Shown here one piece after another: positions 1-4,856 of a DNA stretch of 5,647 nucleotides. The notes under the pieces are model-generated. The model worked only from the letters and a program-made list of their open reading frames with translations, did no database searches and was not told the origin of the DNA. A program made the translations under genes and the position numbers. Positions within the stretch are counted from its first letter, which is position 1. Every line of letters starts with the position of its first letter. Source of the DNA: Patescibacteria group bacterium (GTDB lineage Bacteria > Patescibacteriota > Minisyncoccia > Phycocordibacterales > SBAW01); contig JAGWIT010000050.1 in NCBI GenBank assembly GCA_028866155.1, forward strand, positions 1 through 5,647, given 5' to 3'.

Positions 1-107
1 TCGTGGCCGAGCCACAACTAGATTATCCGCAGCACGAAAGGTTTTTTCGTGAGACCATATGTTTTTAAAGAGACTTGAAGTCTAAGCCCCCGCTGATGGC
101 CACTCAC

Positions 108-136
108 AAAAAAAGCGTACCATGTAGTGGTACGCT
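108..136 (-). terminator. Rho-independent terminator after the 55-residue membrane protein gene
   Basis: Read on the minus strand, an 8-bp perfect stem (AGCGTACC / GGTACGCT) with a 7-base loop is followed at once by seven T residues (114 down to 108). This is the classic intrinsic terminator layout, and the T run is only on the minus-strand side. It would end a transcript that comes from the Ig-repeat gene and/or the 55-residue gene upstream. Confidence 0.85.
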
Positions 137-151
137 CTCAGTATAGGAAGC

Positions 152-168
152 CCCCGCGAGCGGCGGGG
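152..168. repeat. GC-only inverted repeat in the 3' UTR
   Basis: CCCCGC at 152-157 can pair with GCGGGG at 163-168 around a 5-base loop. It sits between the stop codon at 197 and the terminator at 108-136. There is no T run, so it is not itself a terminator. It may stabilise the mRNA 3' end or simply reflect local GC richness. Confidence 0.4.
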
Positions 169-196
169 CGGCGCGTAGATTATGGAGTCGCCACCT

Positions 197-364
197 TCAC
201 AAAACGGAGACGAGACCCAGCACAAGAAGAGCGACAATGGCAAAAATGATTTTGCCTTTGCCCGAAAGTTTGCTCAGAGATACGGGCTTTGTCCGTTGCG
301 CTTCGCGCCGGCGCTCGTTCTTCATCGCAAAACTTCCGGGGTCGCCGAAGAATCGCGTGGACAT
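197..364 (-). CDS. Small single-pass membrane protein, 55 aa, function unknown
   Basis: This frame starts with ATG at 364-362 and stops with TGA at 199-197. The N-terminal 38 residues are strongly basic and hydrophilic (an NERRREAQR stretch near residues 16-24, then K/S/G-rich). Residues 39-55 form one hydrophobic helix of I, F, A, V, L and G that runs to the C-terminus. Topology is therefore probably a cytosolic N-terminus with a C-terminal anchor, like a tail-anchored protein. A near-perfect SD, GGGGAGG at 376-370, lies 5 bases before the ATG; this is the main reason to call it real over the overlapping longer frames on both strands. It begins 59 bases after the stop of the large Ig-repeat gene on the same strand and is followed by a terminator, so the two are probably co-transcribed. 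I do not recognise a family. A role linked to the exported protein is only a guess from position. Confidence 0.72.
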   Translation of the reverse strand: MSTRFFGDPGSFAMKNERRREAQRTKPVSLSKLSGKGKIIFAIVALLVLGLVSVL

Positions 365-369
365 AGTTT

Positions 370-376
370 CCTCCCC
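370..376 (-). promoter_or_regulatory. Shine-Dalgarno site GGGGAGG for the 55-aa gene
   Basis: GGGGAGG is followed by the 5-base spacer AAACT and then ATG at 364. It is one of only two strong SD sites in the window and decides the reading frame for this stretch. Confidence 0.75.
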
Positions 377-423
377 TGACAGCGTTCAACCGGGTTTATC
401 CTACAACGCATAGCTGCAGTTGG

Positions 424-2475
424 CTAGCGCGTTATGCTGCTGTCGATGTCGGCATACGCTTTAGTGATATTTATCTGCGCTTGTTGGTATATGCCGTCTT
501 GATCGTAGGATTTGTGCTGTTGGTCGTCGTTGTCTTTGGAGTCATCGCGGTCGCGGCCAAACTTATAGAGGTCTCTGCAGTCGGCGAAGAGATGCGAGAA
601 CGTCCCTTTGTTGGGGATAAATTTGTGATTGAATGCGTCAATGATTTCTTCTTCGCAGTTGCCTATGGCCGGCACGATACGGAAGTTGACCGTCTGCGAC
701 GCCGTATTGCCGAAGGCGTCGGTCGCCACCACGGTGGTCGACGCATTGCCCAGCGGCGCGGTTAAGAGCGGCAGGGGCTTGCTTGGGTCAACCGGCTTGC
801 CGTCGAAGTAATAGAGCGTGCGGGCTATCGCCGATTGATCGGTAATCGTTGCCGCCAGCATCACGGTGTCAGAGCGCGAGTAGAGTCTGCCCGAGACCGG
901 GCTGGTGATAGTGATGGTGGGTGGCGCGGTGTCCGGCGCCGGAGGAGCGGTGATAGTGAACACGATGTTGGTCGTGGTCGCGTTGCCGAAATTGTCAGTC
1001 GCCGAGACGCTGAACGTAGCGCTCCCCGCGGGCACGGTCGAGAGCGGCAGCGCCTGGGTTGGGTCGACGGGGATATTGTCAAGCGTGTATGAGGAGGTTG
1101 CGATACCCGATGCATCGGTGACGCTCACCGAAGGCACCACCGTGTCGGTACTGAGGTAGGTGTTGCCGGCGACAGGGTTTGTTACGGTAATCGTCGGCGG
1201 CGTGATGTCCGACGATTTAATCGTGAAGGTGACGGTAGATGATGCGGCGTTGCCGTAGGCGTCGGTTGCCGACACCGATACGGTCGCGGTGCCGAGCGGC
1301 GCGCCGAGGAGCGGCAGGGGTTTGCTTGGGTCTATCGTTGCGCCATTAAAGGTGTACGAAGTCGCCGCTATTGGCGAGGCGTCGGCCACCGAAGCGGTAA
1401 GCAGGACCGTATCGGTGTCAAAATAGGTGGCACCGTTTTGCGGGCTGGTGATGGTGATGGTGGGTGGTGTGAGGTCGGGCGGCAAAATAGTGAAAGTGCT
1501 TGTCGCGTATCCGGTGTTGCCGAATGGGTCGGTCGATGATGCGACCAATACCGCAGTGCCGAGCGGCTGGCTCATGAGCGGCAGCGGCGCGTTGGGGTCA
1601 ACAGCCCCGCCGTTCAGTGTGTACGTTGTCGAAGCAATTCCCGAGGTGTCGGTCGCGGTGGCCGAGATGAACACCGTGTCGTTTTGCAGATATGAGCTGC
1701 CGTCCGCGGGTGTCGCTATAACAACGACGGGCGGTTGCGTATCGCTCGGTGCCGCAATATGCAGCGTGCCAGCGACAAACGTATCGAATGCATATTTGCC
1801 TGAAGACAGCGTGCCGCGCGTGCAGGTGATGGGGTAGTCGCCCGCGACGCTTGAGCCGGCGGCGGTCGTGGTGCAGCTGGCAGCCCCCGTGATACCGCTG
1901 GTGGTTAGAGTGTCGCCGCCTATGAATCCGGAGATGGTTGCCGTGAGCGCCGGCAGAGCATCGCCGACACTAATGCTTTTATTGTCGGCGGTGACTGTCA
2001 CGGGCGCGCCCCAGTGCCAATTGACGATGCTGTAATCGGCGGGCGCGGCGCCGGCGCCGGTAGTGAAGTAAGTGTTGGCGGCATTGGGATCGCCGCCGCC
2101 GACCGACACGGCAAAAAAGGCATCGCCCGGCTGGGGAGTACCGAACTGGGTCCCTGACATGTCGAACAATTCGAACGAACTAGAATCGACCCCGAAGTCG
2201 TTGAAGAGGAGCGAAGCATGGCCCGGCGTGCCTTGGTAAATAGCCATGAACTTCGGCGTGCTGGTCTGCGGTATGGCAAAGATGCAGGTGCCGTTCTCTG
2301 TCGGGATGTAGGCCTGCCCCTCGGCGAACGCGGCGGTGTACGGGTCGCACGAAAAGCTAAACGGCTGGGGGCTGGTGACATCGCTCAAATCGGGATTCAA
2401 TTGCGCTGCCAAAGCGAACGGCGCACTGCCAAGAAATAATGCGGCACCGAGCAAAAGGTATGCGGTTTTTCTCAT
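424..2475 (-). CDS. Secreted Ig-like repeat protein with MBG domain, 683 aa
   Basis: The protein starts with a Sec signal peptide: MRK, a hydrophobic core at residues 5-20, and a likely AxA cleavage site after Ala-Leu-Ala 21-23. There is no lipobox. Residues 25-158 are an unrecognised, probably beta-rich domain. Residues 159-240 resemble an MBG domain (VxVTADNKSISVGDALPAL, GFIGGDTL, AGDYPITC, GTLSSGKYAF). Four tandem Ig-like repeats follow, at about 245-330, 334-419, 423-509 and 515-601. Each opens with D-x-x-PP and holds DTV, a TD/AD-x-S-x-IA motif, a DP...LPL turn and a TDxxGN motif near its end; this is close to the Big_7/Ig-like style of bacterial adhesins. The tail (602-683) is rich in D, K, R and Q and has no LPXTG sorting signal or membrane helix. 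Six cysteines fall as pairs within domains (43/64, 201/218, 607/633), which fits disulfides outside the cytoplasm. A surface or secreted adhesion or structural role is inferred; the ligand is unknown. The start is fixed by the signal peptide and by upstream sequence that does not continue it. Confidence 0.93.
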   Translation of the reverse strand: MRKTAYLLLGAALFLGSAPFALAAQLNPDLSDVTSPQPFSFSCDPYTAAFAEGQAYIPTENGTCIFAIPQTSTPKFMAIYQGTPGHASLLFNDFGVDSSSFELFDMSGTQFGTPQPGDAFFAVSVGGGDPNAANTYFTTGAGAAPADYSIVNWHWGAPVTVTADNKSISVGDALPALTATISGFIGGDTLTTSGITGAASCTTTAAGSSVAGDYPITCTRGTLSSGKYAFDTFVAGTLHIAAPSDTQPPVVVIATPADGSSYLQNDTVFISATATDTSGIASTTYTLNGGAVDPNAPLPLMSQPLGTAVLVASSTDPFGNTGYATSTFTILPPDLTPPTITITSPQNGATYFDTDTVLLTASVADASPIAATSYTFNGATIDPSKPLPLLGAPLGTATVSVSATDAYGNAASSTVTFTIKSSDITPPTITVTNPVAGNTYLSTDTVVPSVSVTDASGIATSSYTLDNIPVDPTQALPLSTVPAGSATFSVSATDNFGNATTTNIVFTITAPPAPDTAPPTITITSPVSGRLYSRSDTVMLAATITDQSAIARTLYYFDGKPVDPSKPLPLLTAPLGNASTTVVATDAFGNTASQTVNFRIVPAIGNCEEEIIDAFNHKFIPNKGTFSHLFADCRDLYKFGRDRDDSKDNDDQQHKSYDQDGIYQQAQINITKAYADIDSSITR
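673..1743 (-). repeat. Four tandem Ig-like repeat units (about 267-276 bp each)
   Basis: Unit boundaries on the minus strand are approximately 1743-1486, 1476-1219, 1209-949 and 933-673, giving periods of 89, 89 and 92 codons; the last linker has an extra APP. DNA identity is visible in places. A block of about 25 bases at 1443-1467 recurs at 900-924 with one difference, and a GAGCGGCAG-type word marks the LPL turn in the units. Protein similarity is strongest between units 2 and 4. Confidence 0.85.
1756..2001 (-). other. MBG-type domain within the Ig-repeat protein (residues about 159-240)
   Basis: The order of short motifs (PVTVTADNKSISVGDALPAL, then GF-x-GGDTL, then SVAGDYPITC, then GTLSSGKYAF, then VAGTLHI) matches the general layout of MBG domains found in large bacterial surface proteins. 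Two cysteines (201, 218) lie in strands expected to be close and could form a disulfide. The assignment is from recognition of the pattern, not a profile search. Confidence 0.7.
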
Positions 2476-2483
2476 ATGCCCTT

Positions 2484-2492
2484 AGGCTAGCA
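2484..2492 (-). promoter_or_regulatory. Possible extended -10 element of the Ig-repeat gene
   Basis: On the minus strand TGCTAGCCT resembles an extended -10 (TGnTAnnnT) and ends 8 bases before the ATG at 2475. No convincing -35 is seen. Transcription from it would start within a base or two of the ATG. The AAGGG at 2483-2479 could instead be a weak, very close SD site, so this call is tentative. Confidence 0.3.
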
Positions 2493-2548
2493 CAGGAGAA
2501 AATGCGCCGCTACTGTGGACACAACCGCTTGCCGAAAAATTTGTACCC

Positions 2549-2554
2549 TATACT
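2549..2554 (+). promoter_or_regulatory. Candidate -10 box TATACT for the four-helix membrane gene
   Basis: TATACT matches five of six consensus bases and lies in a divergent intergenic region. The best upstream partner, TTGCCG at 2529-2534, is only 14 bases away, which is short. It would give a leader of about 34 bases. A poorer box, TAGGAT at 2579-2584, ends 10 bases before the ATG and would give an almost leaderless mRNA. Confidence 0.4.
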
Positions 2555-2594
2555 TATAGGGCAGTCACTTATCATTAGTAGGATTTTATTTTCT

Positions 2595-3017
2595 ATGCGT
2601 CGTCATACATTGCAGGAGTGGGCAAAGTTCGCAGCCGGCGTTATTGCCGCCGATTTCTTCTTTCTTCTCTGGTTCTCGCAGGTGGGCGCGTTCCCGGTCG
2701 ACTTCTACGGCATGTCGCTCACGGCCGACATGGTCCTGCCGTCGCTGATATTCGACATTGCGGTGTTTCTTATTCTTGTCCACTACGGCTGGAACCTCGG
2801 CAAGATACCGCACCTGCGCGAACGCTCCTACCTCATGGTAGCGGGCATCATCTTCACCATCGTGGCGCTGGCGCACCTCTGGCGGCTCTTTAGCAGCGCC
2901 TCCCTCGTCATCGTCGGTTGGGAAGTGCCGCTGTGGCTGTCGTGGTTCGGCGTCATGATAACGGCCTACCTTGCGTACACGAGCTTTTACTTCGCGATGC
3001 GCCTCCGTAAGAACTAA
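2595..3017 (+). CDS. Small four-helix integral membrane protein, 140 aa
   Basis: I place the start at ATG 2595 (MRRHTLQEW...). The frame is open back to 2439, but that extension has poor protein character, overlaps the start of the divergent Ig-repeat gene and runs through the likely promoter. Four hydrophobic segments are visible at about residues 10-29, 45-64, 80-98 and 111-132. The loop between helices 2 and 3 (NLGKIPHLRERS) is basic and so probably cytosolic, and the C-terminus ends in RLRKN, also cytosolic. A motif AHLWRLF follows helix 3, and GWEVPLWLSW leads into helix 4. I associate this general pattern with unnamed small membrane proteins of Patescibacteria, but I know no function. 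No strong SD precedes it (only AGGA, 12 bases away). It converges on the SPW-like gene across a shared terminator. Confidence 0.85.
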   Translation: MRRHTLQEWAKFAAGVIAADFFFLLWFSQVGAFPVDFYGMSLTADMVLPSLIFDIAVFLILVHYGWNLGKIPHLRERSYLMVAGIIFTIVALAHLWRLFSSASLVIVGWEVPLWLSWFGVMITAYLAYTSFYFAMRLRKN

Positions 3018-3041
3018 TTAGTCTGGGTTGCACAGACAACG

Positions 3042-3074
3042 AAAAATCCCCCCTATATTCGTGGGGGGATTTTT
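3042..3074. terminator. Bidirectional rho-independent terminator between convergent genes
   Basis: A perfect 12-bp inverted repeat (AAAAATCCCCCC at 3042-3053, GGGGGGATTTTT at 3063-3074) with a 9-base loop has a six-base GC core and A/T arms. Read either way it gives a GC stem followed by a T run. It lies 24 bases after the plus-strand stop at 3017 and 19 bases after the minus-strand stop at 3094, so it serves both genes. Confidence 0.92.
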
Positions 3075-3093
3075 CATTAGGCCCGGAAACCAT

Positions 3094-3264
3094 TTATACG
3101 GCGCTGGTGCTTTGCTGAGCGCCGCTCCAAAATCCAAGGACGGCTATCACGATCCCGGTGACCGCGAGCGTCCACACGAGCGAAGCGCCCGTAAGCCCGA
3201 TGAACGGCACCACGATTATCCAGAGACCCAGAATACCATTTACCCAGTCTTGCCACATAAGCAT
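3094..3264 (-). CDS. SPW-repeat-like small membrane protein, 56 aa
   Basis: The frame runs from ATG at 3264-3262 to TAA at 3096-3094; an in-frame ATG at 3258 is an alternative start. The N-terminus WQDWVNGILGLWIIVVPFIG closely resembles the opening of the SPW family (WxDWxNxxLGxWLxxSPxxLG) of small membrane proteins, with the SPW-type tripeptide region replaced by VVP. Two membrane helices are predicted, at about residues 9-25 and 29-46, and the tail is polar (SGAQQSTSAV). Only one SPW-type unit is present, whereas some family members carry two. The family's biochemical role is not known to me. No SD is visible; a TATATC box ends 9 bases before the ATG. It lies 72 bases after a second small membrane gene on the same strand and ends at the bidirectional terminator. 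Confidence 0.82.
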   Translation of the reverse strand: MLMWQDWVNGILGLWIIVVPFIGLTGASLVWTLAVTGIVIAVLGFWSGAQQSTSAV

Positions 3265-3273
3265 TTCGTTAAA

Positions 3274-3279
3274 GATATA
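3274..3279 (-). promoter_or_regulatory. -10 box TATATC just upstream of the SPW-like gene
   Basis: TATATC ends 9 bases before the ATG at 3264, so transcription would begin about three bases before the start codon. No good -35 is present. A TGCCA...TGGCA inverted repeat lies immediately upstream (3283-3298) and might bind a regulator. Confidence 0.4.
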
Positions 3280-3336
3280 ATGCCATCAGTGTGGCACATA
3301 GCGCCTGAATTTCTTCTGAACCAGAATATCCCCCGG

Positions 3337-3546
3337 TTAAAACAGCGAAGGGAGGCCAAAGGCCAGCGCGAGCGTTATCCCAAAAAAGAGCAAAAAAGTG
3401 AGAAATCCGGTTTGGAGCGCCTGCTTGGTGGGCTCAGCTTTTGTCTTATAGTGCCGAACCATTTCTTTGTAGGTAATAAAAAAAGCTACTAGCCCCGCGA
3501 GAGTCGAGAACACCGAGCCCCAAGTAAACAGGAAGGTAAAGAGCAT
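3337..3546 (-). CDS. Small two-helix membrane protein, 69 aa, unknown function
   Basis: Two hydrophobic helices (about residues 5-25 and 47-67) flank a basic, polar link (KEMVRHYKTKAEPTKQ, about 27-42). The positive-inside rule puts the link in the cytosol and both ends outside. The amino-acid make-up is that of a genuine membrane protein, and the overlapping plus-strand frame (3028-3492) reads as low-quality shadow sequence rich in R, P and K. There is no SD: the ATG follows a TATACT box by only 6 bases. It lies upstream of the SPW-like gene with a 72-base gap and could be partly co-transcribed with it. I do not recognise a family. Confidence 0.72.
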   Translation of the reverse strand: MLFTFLFTWGSVFSTLAGLVAFFITYKEMVRHYKTKAEPTKQALQTGFLTFLLFFGITLALAFGLPSLF

Positions 3547-3552
3547 GACTTT

Positions 3553-3558
3553 AGTATA
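3553..3558 (-). promoter_or_regulatory. -10 box TATACT of the 69-aa membrane gene
   Basis: TATACT is followed by AAAGTC and then the ATG at 3546. A transcript starting the usual 6-7 bases after the box would begin at or next to the A of ATG, giving a leaderless mRNA. No -35 is visible; the upstream stretch is the T-rich tail of a terminator hairpin. The box lies in the palindrome AGTATACT (3553-3560). Confidence 0.5.
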
Positions 3559-3573
3559 CTCTTTTAAAACAAA

Positions 3574-3594
3574 AATCCGGCCATAAGCCGGATT
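3574..3594. terminator. Hairpin terminator, T-tailed on both strands
   Basis: AATCCGGC (3574-3581) and GCCGGATT (3587-3594) form a perfect 8-bp stem with a 5-base loop. On the minus strand it runs straight into TTTGTTTT. On the plus strand TTTTTT follows after GCTG. It is the second terminator below the unknown 203-aa gene and would also stop antisense transcription from the left. Confidence 0.7.
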
Positions 3595-3643
3595 GCTGTT
3601 TTTTATGTGGAGACACGTTAGAGGGAATGGAACTTATGGAAAA

Positions 3644-3670
3644 GAAAAAGCCCCGGCCGAAGTCGGAGCT
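3644..3670 (-). terminator. Rho-independent terminator after the unknown 203-aa gene
   Basis: On the minus strand AGCTCCG (3670-3664) pairs with CGGGGCT (3655-3649) around an inner C-TTCG-G tetraloop with one A/C mismatch. A TTTTTCTTTT tail follows. It begins 14 bases after the TAA at 3685. UUCG loops of this kind are common in strong intrinsic terminators. Confidence 0.75.
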
Positions 3671-3684
3671 CTTTAATCGTGCAG

Positions 3685-4296
3685 TTAGGCGCTAGCAGGA
3701 GATGGAACGAGAAAATTCTCTCGCCCTGGTAACGAACGGATTTCTTGCACCCACTGCCTCATCGTCTCCATCTGCAGCGTCGAGCAGAATGCAGCCCAAA
3801 TGATATGTGGTTTTTCAAACCCAAGAGCGACACCAACTCGATTGGACTGAGCCAGGGCGACCTTTAGCTGCGCATCGGGCATTGCGTCGCCGAGACGAAG
3901 TGCGAGAGACAGATTGGGGAATGCCCTGTCCTCATAGGGTCCAGCAAACATTTCGCTGAATTTAGTCAGGCTGGCATAGTCCTGTAACTCCTTCAAAGTA
4001 AGGTGTTTGAAGCTGTCTTTCAGCATTTGTTCCTGGCTTCCCCAGAAGCAAATGGCATAGAAGAAATTGAATGCCTCCACGCCTTTCTTCTTTCCATGGA
4101 TATACTGATCGAGCAGGCAAAGTGCCTGGTCGCCATTCAGTTCCCACGCTTTGACCGGCCAATACTTTTCGGGAAGGCGAGCATTCATTACCTGGAAGAC
4201 ACGAAGGGCGATCGCTTTCATCAGGTCGACTGGAAGAGGAACTTCCTGATAGAGCATTGCACGAGCGCGCAAGAGCGTTGATTTGCTTTTCACCAT
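3685..4296 (-). CDS. Uncharacterised soluble protein, about 203 aa
   Basis: A frame is open from a TTG at 4422, but that codon lies inside the ssrA terminator hairpin, and a TTGACA/TAACAT promoter falls within the extra region. I therefore start at ATG 4296. The very next codon is GTG (4293), which sits 5 bases after GGAGG (4303-4299) and may be the true start, giving 202 aa. The product begins basic (VKSKSTLLRARA) and is mostly predicted alpha-helical, with no signal peptide or membrane helix. It has aromatic clusters (EKYWPVKAW near residues 42-50, FNFFYAICFWG near 76-86) and three cysteines. The C-terminus ends ...FLVPSPASA. I recognise no domain or catalytic motif. It is a single-gene unit, with the ssrA terminator upstream and its own terminator downstream. 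The strong SD and canonical -35 differ from most neighbours, which might mean later acquisition, but this is weak evidence. Confidence 0.78.
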   Translation of the reverse strand: MVKSKSTLLRARAMLYQEVPLPVDLMKAIALRVFQVMNARLPEKYWPVKAWELNGDQALCLLDQYIHGKKKGVEAFNFFYAICFWGSQEQMLKDSFKHLTLKELQDYASLTKFSEMFAGPYEDRAFPNLSLALRLGDAMPDAQLKVALAQSNRVGVALGFEKPHIIWAAFCSTLQMETMRQWVQEIRSLPGRENFLVPSPASA

Positions 4297-4298
4297 AG

Positions 4299-4303
4299 CC
4301 TCC
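4299..4303 (-). promoter_or_regulatory. Shine-Dalgarno GGAGG deciding the start of the 203-aa gene
   Basis: GGAGG is 2 bases from ATG 4296 and 5 bases from GTG 4293. The second spacing is nearer the usual range. Either start rejects the longer frame from 4422. Confidence 0.65.
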
Positions 4304-4336
4304 AAGGCAGGGGTTTTGAGAGAGCGAACTGAAAAT

Positions 4337-4364
4337 ATGTTACCTTGAATATTGAAAATGTCAA
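4337..4364 (-). promoter_or_regulatory. Promoter of the 203-aa gene
   Basis: TTGACA (4364-4359) is a perfect -35. After a 16-base spacer comes TAACAT (4342-4337), four of six consensus bases. The predicted start near 4330 gives a leader of about 34 bases carrying the GGAGG site. The box spacing is one base under optimum. Confidence 0.6.
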
Positions 4365-4411
4365 TTCTCACTGAGATTCTTTTGACAGAAGACTGGAATG
4401 GTTGGAACCGC

Positions 4412-4431
4412 AAAAACCTCAATAAATGAGG
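4412..4431 (-). terminator. ssrA: Rho-independent terminator after ssrA
   Basis: On the minus strand CCTCA (4431-4427) pairs with TGAGG (4421-4417) around a TTTAT loop, followed by TTTTT (4416-4412). It lies 33 bases after the mature 3' end of tmRNA. The stem is short (5 bp) but the layout is standard. Confidence 0.72.
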
Positions 4432-4464
4432 CGTATATTGGCTATTTTAACTTACTTGTATCTG

Positions 4465-4836
4465 TGGAGATGGGCGGAGTTGAACCGCCGTGCAATGAAG
4501 AATTGAAAGCGCGTCTACGACGTGTAGTTCATTTTAGAGGTCTTAGGCGCCGAGAGTAGGGAATGAACAAAATCTCTTGATGCCGCAGATTCCAAGTTTC
4601 TGTTTTGCGGAGAATCGCTTCGCAAAACTATATCCTGAAATATAACACCCGGCCTCTCCCCTCAGGAGAAGGAGAGCGGGCGCGACCGCTTAGGCGTTAG
4701 CGAAAGCGAGATCGTTCGCCGAAAAATACGGCGATGCAACTGACTTGCCAGTTGTGGTTTGGAATTTTTTAAGCAGATTTCCACTGCTACCTCGCAGCTC
4801 TTTCAACGGGCTCCATTGTCTAGGCCTGGCATCCCC
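4465..4836 (-). ncRNA. ssrA: tmRNA (ssrA), 372 nt
   Basis: tmRNA with SmpB rescues stalled ribosomes: it enters the A site like alanyl-tRNA, then its own frame is translated as a degradation tag. The tRNA-like part is complete. GGGGATG (4836-4830) pairs fully with CATCTCC (4472-4466), followed by discriminator A 4465. The T arm is GGCGG-TTCAACT-CCGCC (4489-4473). CCA is not encoded and must be added. Helix P2 is TTGAAAG (4806-4800) with CTTTCAA (4509-4503). Pseudoknot PK2 has stem CTCTCC/GGAGAG (4676-4671, 4659-4654), and its loop TCCTGA (4667-4662) pairs with TCAGGA (4638-4633). PK3 has stem GTTTTGCG/CGCAAAAC, and its loop GATTC (4616-4612) pairs with GAATC (4592-4588). The tag frame, probably resuming at GGC 4749, reads GKSVASPYFSANDLAFANA and stops at TAA 4692-4690. 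The gene lies 67 bases after smpB on the same strand, a common pairing. Confidence 0.96.
4690..4749 (-). other. ssrA: tmRNA tag-encoding frame (19 codons plus TAA)
   Basis: Read from GGC, the frame gives GKSVASPYFSANDLAFANA then TAA, just before a GC-rich helix. The start is inferred by likeness to tags of the GK-type (for example Bacillus subtilis, AGKTNSFNQNVALAA); the alanine from tmRNA itself would precede it. The C-terminal part, ANDLAFANA, is certain if the TAA is used, since the other frames give no tag-like peptide here. The end ANA differs from the usual LAA/ALA. Confidence 0.75.
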
Positions 4837-4856
4837 TCCGAGAACACGTACGATGA

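Noticed and set aside
33..51. CACGAAA...TTTCGTG hairpin as a terminator
   Set aside because: The T residues are within the stem and loop, and no T run follows on either strand.
3..68. Plus-strand open stretch reaching the left edge and ending in TAA (VAEPQLDYPQHERFF...), possible gene end
   Set aside because: Only 21 codons are visible, other frames are also open for a similar length, and there is no plus-strand terminator after it. It could be real but cannot be supported.
140..145. Minus-strand TATACT as a promoter for a small RNA
   Set aside because: The transcript would start within the terminator hairpin and end after about 30 bases; no -35 is present.
180..389. Minus-strand 69-codon and plus-strand 65-codon frames
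   Set aside because: Their residues are R, C and P rich with no domain or SD. They overlap the 55-aa frame, which has a strong SD and a proper membrane helix.
673..1743. Regular 267-276 bp periodicity as a CRISPR or satellite array
   Set aside because: The period is that of an in-frame protein domain of 89-92 codons, and the units are diverged in the way expected of Ig-like repeats.
2439..2594. N-terminal extension of the four-helix membrane protein to ATG 2439
   Set aside because: The extra 52 residues overlap the divergent Ig-repeat gene start and the promoter region, and the natural start at 2595 already gives a complete helix layout.
3028..3492. Plus-strand 154-codon frame
   Set aside because: It crosses the bidirectional terminator and lies antisense to two better membrane genes; its composition is hydrophilic and irregular, as for a shadow frame.
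3629..3694. Short plus-strand frame MELMEKKKPRPKSELF... with GAGGG just before the ATG
   Set aside because: It has 22 codons, the GAGGG is only one base from the ATG, and the frame runs through the minus-strand terminator hairpin. Probably chance.
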